Origin: Lampris incognitus
Lineage: Eukaryota > Chordata > Actinopteri > Lampriformes > Lampridae
DNA length: 64,000 nt
Direction: 5' to 3'
Assembly: GCF_029633865.1 (NCBI RefSeq)
Contig: NC_079230.1
Location: 28,894,009 to 28,958,008, forward strand
Position numbers and translations under genes: made by a program
In this document: positions 56,204 through 64,000 of the stretch, piece after piece
Layout of the letters: every line of letters starts with the position of its first letter
Numbering within the stretch: the first letter of the stretch is position 1
Notes under the pieces: generated by a model
Told to the model about the DNA's origin: nothing
Database searches by the model: none
What the model saw: the letters and a program-made list of their open reading frames with translations, nothing else

Positions 56204-58412
56204 GAACCCCAGCCATCGCACAGAGGAGCTGATTCTGACACACATCTATCTGTATGACGGTGCCACGGCATCAAGTAAAGCGACTGCTTTGTCCTCACAG
56301 AAATCAAGGTTTGTTTCTTTTAACATGTAAACGGGGGAGAGCGCGAACGCAGTCCCCCACTACCGGAAATGATGCAGTCCAGAGTCTATAACATTTGGGG
56401 AATTGACCTTTCGCAAAGTCAGTTACCGTTGCTATGACCGTCAAGCCTTTCAGAACTATCCAGGAAGTAGCCGGAAAACACCAAAACATGAAGGAAGAAA
56501 TCAGCGCATTGTGTGGTTAAAAGTAACAGTAGTAATACATTAGCTATCAATAATAGCTAGTAGCAAGCTTAGCTTGGAGCAGACAGGTATTTTTGTTGAT
56601 TTTGGATGGATTAAGCTGGCCATGGGGTCTGCTATACTGTGACATCTATTGACGACATTGCGCTTCTTGCGTTCTGGGTTTCGGGAAGGGAAAGAAAATG
56701 ACACCCCCTCCAAACTTTTCACATATCTAGTATCCGATCTGCAGATCCCATAGGCACACCGTTTCAGCATTTTGTTGTGCGTTTGAAAGCTTGACGGACC
56801 GTTGCTAAGGTCGGATTGGACAAGCACCGTTCTGGGGAGGTACTTTGCGAAAGCTCAATTGAACTCGAGGCGTTCTAGAGGAGTGTAAAGTCTACCTCGA
56901 CTGTACACAGTTACGGCTCCTGATCGGTCAAAAGTCTACGGTGAGTGAACGCTCTAGACTAATCGGAAGCCGAAAGAGCCGATTGGAGCGTACCAGTCAT
57001 AGGTCCCATATGAGACGAGCATCAAAGCTTATCAAGAGGGAGAAGAGTGGTTTTCAAAGTTTACGGCGATGTTTGTTCTTCGATGATTCGTTTGAAGGAA
57101 AGGTGTTAGCTATAGCTATTAGCGATTTTCCATAGGAACAACTACACGAACTCACAGGCTGGCGCGAATTACAAGTGGAACTACCCCGTAGGCGCCCTGT
57201 CGAGAGTCGTGTTTCCATAGCGACGTAGGAACCGCCGGGATCATGAGTTGACGTCAACATTTTGCGACAGCTTTCACCGCGACGTAATTATCCCATCCAG
57301 GTGGCGGGAAATGTCGAGGTAAATCGTCTCGTTTCTCCTGGAGGACTCGAGCCCCCGCTGAACCTCGTCGGTGGCGTAGTCAGCCAACAAAGCCTGCACC
57401 TCCTCGTCTGTCCGTTTCTCGGCTGATTTCTCCATTTCGCTTGATCGAAATTAAGTTTGCTACCACACAGCTTGGTTGCTGGCTTATACAATTGCGCTTG
57501 TTGAACACCGAAGTAGAAGGCTGGTTGCTTCCGACGTTCAACCAATCGGCGTCGAGCCCCTCCCAGCAGGTTTTCAGGGCCGCTCAGAAGTACCGACCCC
57601 AGAGCAGGGACTAGAGACGCTCCCTTAAAAGTCCCAGTAAGAGTTCCGGTCAGGGGTAGTTCCTCTAGTGGAAACACCAGCAAAGCTGCCGGCCCCCTAA
57701 AAGGTTCGGGTAGCTCCGCTGGTGGAAAATGGCCTTATGAGTTGTGTTGACAGGTTGCTTCACAAGGGGCGTCACTCCAGATACTGAAAGCAAAGGTTCA
57801 CCTACTTTTGCCACTCACAGATGTGAAATATTGGATCATTTTGCTCAATAAATGAATGAGCAAGTATCATATTTTTGTCTCATTTGTTTAATTGGGTTTT
57901 CTTCATCTACTTTTAGGACTCGTCGCCGGACCGAATCCCCGTGTTACCCCCGCCTTGATTGGTGTCGCTAAAGCCACAATTGGCCGTGTGTGCGGGTGTG
58001 AAGCCGGATGTGAGTATGTGTCGAGGTGGCTGCAGTAGCGCCTCCTCTGATCGGTCGGGGCGCCTGTTCGGGGGAGAGGGAGAACTGGAGGAATAGCGTG
58101 ATCCTGCCACGCGCTACGTCGCCCTGGCGAAACGCCTCACTGTCAGGGGAACGAAGCGGCTGGCGACTCCACATGCGTCGGAGGAGGCATGTGGTAGTCT
58201 GCAGCCCTCCCCGCAATGGCAGAGGGGATGGAGCAGAAACCGGGAGGGATCGGAAGAGTGGGGTAATTGGTCCCATATAATTGGGGAGACAAAGAGGAAC
58301 GAAACCCCGATGATGAATTAAGGGACGCAAGATTATTAACACGCCGAATGTCGTAAAGTTTGTGTTTTCCTGCCTTAACGGGAACCATATTGTTTTTCTT
58401 TTGACATTTAAT

Positions 58413-58576
58413 CAGGGGAGAGCGCGAACGCAGTCCCCCACTACCAGAAATTATGCAGTCGAGATTCCCACGTTTGGGGAATTCGCACAGGTCAGCACAA
58501 CCGGAGTGCAATGGTCAAGCCTCGCCGTGGGTGAACCACCTTCTTGATCATGGTGTCTCCCCTGCCAGGTAAGTAT
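58413..58576 (-). ncRNA. U1 snRNA, unit 7
   Basis: By eye identical to the U1 of unit 1, although parts of the surrounding unit carry the unit 4-6 variants. Confidence 0.92.
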
Positions 58577-60785
58577 GAACCCCAGCCATCGCACAGAGGA
58601 GCTGATTCTGACACACATCTATCTGTATGACGGTGCCACGGCATCAAGTAAAGCGACTGCTTTGTCCTCACAGAAATCAAGGTTTGTTTCTTTTAACATG
58701 TAAACGGGGGAGAGCGCGAACGCAGTCCCCCACTACCGGAAATGATGCAGTCCAGAGTCTATAACATTTGGGGAATTGACCTTTCGCAAAGTCAGTTACC
58801 GTTGCTATGACCGTCAAGCCTTTCAGAACTATCCAGGAAGTAGCCGGAAAACACCAAAACATGAAGGAAGAAATCAGCGCATTGTGTGGTTAAAAGTAAC
58901 AGTAGTAATACATTAGCTATCAATAATAGCTAGTAGCAAGCTTAGCTTGGAGCAGACAGGTATTTTTGTTGATTTTGGATGGATTAAGCTGGCCATGGGG
59001 TCTGCTATACTGTGACATCTATTGACGACATTGCGCTTCTTGCGTTCTGGGTTTCGGGAAGGGAAAGAAAATGACACCCCCTCCAAACTTTTCACATATC
59101 TAGTATCCGATCTGCAGATCCCATAGGCACACCGTTTCAGCATTTTGTTGTGCGTTTGAAAGCTTGACGGACCGTTGCTAAGGTCGGATTGGACAAGCAC
59201 CGTTCTGGGGAGGTACTTTGCGAAAGCTCAATTGAACTCGAGGCGTTCTAGAGGAGTGTAAAGTCTACCTCGACTGTACACAGTTACGGCTCCTGATCGG
59301 TCAAAAGTCTACGGTGAGTGAACGCTCTAGACTAATCGGAAGCCGAAAGAGCCGATTGGAGCGTACCAGTCATAGGTCCCATATGAGACGAGCATCAAAG
59401 CTTATCAAGAGGGAGAAGAGTGGTTTTCAAAGTTTACGGCGATGTTTGTTCTTCGATGATTCGTTTGAAGGAAAGGTGTTAGCTATAGCTATTAGCGATT
59501 TTCCATAGGAACAACTACACGAACTCACAGGCTGGCGCGAATTACAAGTGGAACTACCCCGTAGGCGCCCTGTCGAGAGTCGTGTTTCCATAGCGACGTA
59601 GGAACCGCCGGGATCATGAGTTGACGTCAACATTTTGCGACAGCTTTCACCGCGACGTAATTATCCCATCCAGGTGGCGGGAAATGTCGAGGTAAATCGT
59701 CTCGTTTCTCCTGGAGGACTCGAGCCCCCGCTGAACCTCGTCGGTGGCGTAGTCAGCCAACAAAGCCTGCACCTCCTCGTCTGTCCGTTTCTCGGCTGAT
59801 TTCTCCATTTCGCTTGATCGAAATTAAGTTTGCTACCACACAGCTTGGTTGCTGGCTTATACAATTGCGCTTGTTGAACACCGAAGTAGAAGGCTGGTTG
59901 CTTCCGACGTTCAACCAATCGGCGTCGAGCCCCTCCCAGCAGGTTTTCAGGGCCGCTCAGAAGTACCGACCCCAGAGCAGGGACTAGAGACGCTCCCTTA
60001 AAAGTCCCAGTAAGAGTTCCGGTCAGGGGTAGTTCCTCTAGTGGAAACACCAGCAAAGCTGCCGGCCCCCTAAAAGGTTCGGGTAGCTCCGCTGGTGGAA
60101 AATGGCCTTATGAGTTGTGTTGACAGGTTGCTTCACAAGGGGCGTCACTCCAGATACTGAAAGCAAAGGTTCACCTACTTTTGCCACTCACAGATGTGAA
60201 ATATTGGATCATTTTGCTCAATAAATGAATGAGCAAGTATCATATTTTTGTCTCATTTGTTTAATTGGGTTTTCTTCATCTACTTTTAGGACTCGTCGCC
60301 GGACCGAATCCCCGTGTTACGCCCGCCTTGATTGGTGTCGCTAAAGCCACAATTGGCCGTGTGTGCGGGTGTGAAGCCGGATGTGAGTATGTGTCGAGGT
60401 GGCTGCAGTAGCGCCTCCTCTGATCGGTCGGGGCGCCTGTTCGGGGGAGAGGGAGAACTGGAGGAATAGCGTGATCCTGCCACGCGCTACGTCGCCCTGG
60501 CGAAACGCCTCACTGTCAGGGGAACGAAGCGGCTGGCGACTCCACATGCGTCGGAGGAGGCATGTGGTAGTCTGCAGCCCTCCCCGCAATGGCAGAGGGG
60601 ATGGAGCAGAAACCGGGAGGGATCGGAAGAGTGGGGTAATTGGTCCCATATAATTGGGGAGACAAAGAGGAACGAAACCCCGATGATGAATTAAGGGACG
60701 CAAGATCATTAACACGCCGAATGTCGTAAAGTTTGTGTTTTCCTGCCTTAACGGGAACCATATTGTTTTTCTTTTGACATTTAAT

Positions 60786-60949
60786 CAGGGGAGAGCGCGA
60801 ACGCAGTCCCCCACTACCAGAAATTATGCAGTCGAGATTCCCACGTTTGGGGAATTCGCACAGGTCAGCACAACCGGAGTGCAATGGTCAAGCCTCGCCG
60901 TGGGTGAACCACCTTCTTGATCGTGGTGTCTCCCCTGCCAGGTAAGTAT
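60786..60949 (-). ncRNA. U1 snRNA, unit 8
   Basis: As unit 1 with one private change: RNA position 27 U to C, in the upper part of stem-loop I next to the U1-70K loop. Confidence 0.92.
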
Positions 60950-63158
60950 GAACCCCAGCCATCGCACAGAGGAGCTGATTCTGACACACATCTATCTGTA
61001 TGACGGTGCCACGGCATCAAGTAAAGCGACTGCTTTGTCCTCACAGAAATCAAGGTTTGTTTCTTTTAACATGTAAACGGGGGAGAGCGCGAACGCAGTC
61101 CCCCACTACCGGAAATGATGCAGTCCAGAGTCTATAACATTTGGGGAATTGACCTTTCGCAAAGTCAGTTACCGTTGCTATGACCGTCAAGCCTTTCAGA
61201 ACTATCCAGGAAGTAGCCGGAAAACACCAAAACATGAAGGAAGAAATCAGCGCATTGTGTGGTTAAAAGTAACAGTAGTAATACATTAGCTATCAATAAT
61301 AGCTAGTAGCAAGCTTAGCTTGGAGCAGACAGGTATTTTTGTTGATTTTGGATGGATTAAGCTGGCCATGGGGTCTGCTATACTGTGACATCTATTGACG
61401 ACATTGCGCTTCTTGCGTTCTGGGTTTCGGGAAGGGAAAGAAAATGACACCCCCTCCAAACTTTTCACATATCTAGTATCCGATCTGCAGATCCCATAGG
61501 CACACCGTTTCAGCATTTTGTTGTGCGTTTGAAAGCTTGACGGACCGTTGCTAAGGTCGGATTGGACAAGCACCGTTCTGGGGAGGTACTTTGCGAAAGC
61601 TCAATTGAACTCGAGGCGTTCTAGAGGAGTGTAAAGTCTACCTCGACTGTACACAGTTACGGCTCCTGATCGGTCAAAAGTCTACGGTGAGTGAACGCTC
61701 TAGACTAATCGGAAGCCGAAAGAGCCGATTGGAGCGTACCAGTCATAGGTCCCATATGAGACGAGCATCAAAGCTTATCAAGAGGGAGAAGAGTGGTTTT
61801 CAAAGTTTACGGCGATGTTTGTTCTTCGATGATTCGTTTGAAGGAAAGGTGTTAGCTATAGCTATTAGCGATTTTCCATAGGAACAACTACACGAACTCA
61901 CAGGCTGGCGCGAATTACAAGTGGAACTACCCCGTAGGCGCCCTGTCGAGAGTCGTGTTTCCATAGCGACGTAGGAACCGCCGGGATCATGAGTTGACGT
62001 CAACATTTTGCGACAGCTTTCACCGCGACGTAATTATCCCATCCAGGTGGCGGGAAATGTCGAGGTAAATCGTCTCGTTTCTCCTGGAGGACTCGAGCCC
62101 CCGCTGAACCTCGTCGGTGGCGTAGTCAGCCAACAAAGCCTGCACCTCCTCGTCTGTCCGTTTCTCGGCTGATTTCTCCATTTCGCTTGATCGAAATTAA
62201 GTTTGCTACCACACAGCTTGGTTGCTGGCTTATACAATTGCGCTTGTTGAACACCGAAGTAGAAGGCTGGTTGCTTCCGACGTTCAACCAATCGGCGTCG
62301 AGCCCCTCCCAGCAGGTTTTCAGGGCCGCTCAGAAGTACCGACCCCAGAGCAGGGACTAGAGACGCTCCCTTAAAAGTCCCAGTAAGAGTTCCGGTCAGG
62401 GGTAGTTCCTCTAGTGGAAACACCAGCAAAGCTGCCGGCCCCCTAAAAGGTTCGGGTAGCTCCGCTGGTGGAAAATGGCCTTATGAGTTGTGTTGACAGG
62501 TTGCTTCACAAGGGGCGTCACTCCAGATACTGAAAGCAAAGGTTCACCTACTTTTGCCACTCACAGATGTGAAATATTGGATCATTTTGCTCAATAAATG
62601 AATGAGCAAGTATCATATTTTTGTCTCATTTGTTTAATTGGGTTTTCTTCATCTACTTTTAGGACTCGTCGCCGGACCGAATCCCCGTGTTACGCCCGCC
62701 TTGATTGGTGTCGCTAAAGCCACAATTGGCCGTGTGTGCGGGTGTGAAGCCGGATGTGAGTATGTGTCGAGGTGGCTGCAGTAGCGCCTCCTCTGATCGG
62801 TCGGGGCGCCTGTTCGGGGGAGAGGGAGAACTGGAGGAATAGCGTGATCCTGCCACGCGCTACGTCGCCCTGGCGAAACGCCTCACTGTCAGGGGAACGA
62901 AGCGGCTGGCGACTCCACATGCGTCGGAGGAGGCATGTGGTAGTCTGCAGCCCTCCCCGCAATGGCAGAGGGGATGGAGCAGAAACCGGGAGGGATCGGA
63001 AGAGTGGGGTAATTGGTCCCATATAATTGGGGAGACAAAGAGGAACGAAACCCCGATGATGAATTAAGGGACGCAAGATCATTAACACGCCGAATGTCGT
63101 AAAGTTTGTGTTTTCCTGCCTTAACGGGAACCATATTGTTTTTCTTTTGACATTTAAT

Positions 63159-63322
63159 CAGGGGAGAGCGCGAACGCAGTCCCCCACTACCAGAAATTAT
63201 GCAGTCGAGATTCCCACGTTTGGGGAATTCGCACAGGTCAGCACAACCGGAGTGCAATGGTCAAGCCTCGCCGTGGGTGAACCACCTTCTTGATCATGGT
63301 GTCTTCCCTGCCAGGTAAGTAT
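63159..63322 (-). ncRNA. U1 snRNA, unit 9
   Basis: As unit 1 with one private change: RNA position 18 G to A, at the base of stem-loop I. The unit itself is cut by the end of the window, but the RNA, PSE-like element and 3' box are complete. Confidence 0.92.
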
Positions 63323-64000
63323 GAACCCCAGCCATCGCACAGAGGATCTGATTCTGACACACATCTATCTGTATGACGGTGCCACGGCATCAAGTAAAGC
63401 GACTGCTTTGTCCTCACAGAAATCAAGGTTTGTTTCTTTTAACATGTAAACGGGGGAGAGCGCGAACGCAGTCCCCCACTACCGGAAATGATGCAGTCCA
63501 GAGTCTATAACATTTGGGGAATTGACCTTTCGCAAAGTCAGTTACCGTTGCTATGACCGTCAAGCCTTTCAGAACTATCCAGGAAGTAGCCGGAAAACAC
63601 CAAAACATGAAGGAAGAAATCAGCGCATTGTGTGGTTAAAAGTAACAGTAGTAATACATTAGCTATCAATAATAGCTAGTAGCAAGCTTAGCTTGGAGCA
63701 GACAGGTATTTTTGTTGATTTTGGATGGATTAAGCTGGCCATGGGGTCTGCTATACTGTGACATCTATTGACGACATTGCGCTTCTTGCGTTCTGGGTTT
63801 CGGGAAGGGAAAGAAAATGACACCCCCTCCAAACTTTTCACATATCTAGTATCCGATCTGCAGATCCCATAGGCACACCGTTTCAGCATTTTGTTGTGCG
63901 TTTGAAAGCTTGACGGACCGTTGCTAAGGTCGGATTGGACAAGCACCGTTCTGGGGAGGTACTTTGCGAAAGCTCAATTGAACTCGAGGCGTTCTAGAGG

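Larger units (their letters stand above)
42958..64000. repeat. Tandem array of 2,373-bp units carrying U1 snRNA genes (8.9 units, runs off the window)
   Basis: The same word GTGTTTCCATAGCGACG recurs at 42971 and 45344, and all later landmarks repeat at exactly 2,373 bp, with no net insertion or deletion through nine units. Unit starts: about 42969, 45342, 47715, 50088, 52461, 54834, 57207, 59580 and 61953. Each unit holds, in order: a PIF/Harbinger end, a Tc1-like right end, a SINE, the U1 gene, a decayed U1, a THAP-like fragment and a unique spacer. The left edge lies in the 3' LTR stub of a gypsy element. I counted about 20 variable sites between units by eye, giving over 99% identity. Confidence 0.95.

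Noticed and set aside
42958-64000. Array as ribosomal DNA, 5S or a histone repeat
   Set aside because: No 5S, 18S/28S, U2 or histone sequence is visible; the only conserved RNA is U1.
42958-64000. Array as a pure assembly duplication
   Set aside because: Units carry private and block-shared base differences, which simple copying by an assembler would not create, although the exact number of units still needs long reads.

Overview
The window is teleost-fish nuclear DNA, probably from a repeat-rich scaffold end. The mix of repeats supports this: Tx1, L1, RTE and CR1/L2 LINEs, tRNA-derived SINEs, Tc1/mariner and PIF/Harbinger DNA transposons, Ty3/gypsy and copia fossils, and long CA/CT microsatellites. 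A single-exon CD248 (endosialin) gene carries the family's diagnostic membrane segment and tail. A 200-N assembly gap lies at 25024-25223.

Layout. 1-4.3 kb: a 29-bp minisatellite that grew inside a dispersed retroposon, a SINE, and a TGCAACATG-type satellite open in all six frames. 4.3-8.3 kb: cd248 on the minus strand with a probable 1.3-kb 3' UTR. 8.3-21 kb: no recognisable gene, but minisatellites with 45-, 27- (CRE-bearing), 55- and 19-bp units, three retroposon/SINE relics and a 5'-truncated RTE LINE. 21.1-25 kb: a decayed Tx1-clade LINE. 26.9-34 kb: nested LTR-element fossils (two gypsy lineages and a copia 5' end). 34-37.3 kb: CR1/L2 and L1 fragments. 37.7-43 kb: the left end of a Tc1-like transposon, interrupted by a nearly complete but broken chromodomain gypsy element.

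From about 42958 to the window end is a head-to-tail array with a period of exactly 2,373 bp: eight full units and most of a ninth. Every unit carries a 164-nt U1 snRNA gene on the minus strand, with a PSE-like promoter element at about -59 to -43 and a 3' box 7 nt after the RNA end. Each unit also holds a decayed second U1 copy, a PIF/Harbinger end with a 53-codon Myb/SANT start, the right end of the Tc1-like element, a tRNA-derived SINE and a THAP-like fragment. Units differ at only a few dozen sites, and shared variants run in blocks through units 3-8. This points to homogenisation by unequal exchange or gene conversion.

The two functional loci I can defend are cd248 (a stromal/pericyte transmembrane lectin-like receptor) and the U1 array (the RNA core of the spliceosomal U1 snRNP). 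I see no functional link between them. Everything else is repeats or sequence in which I recognise nothing.
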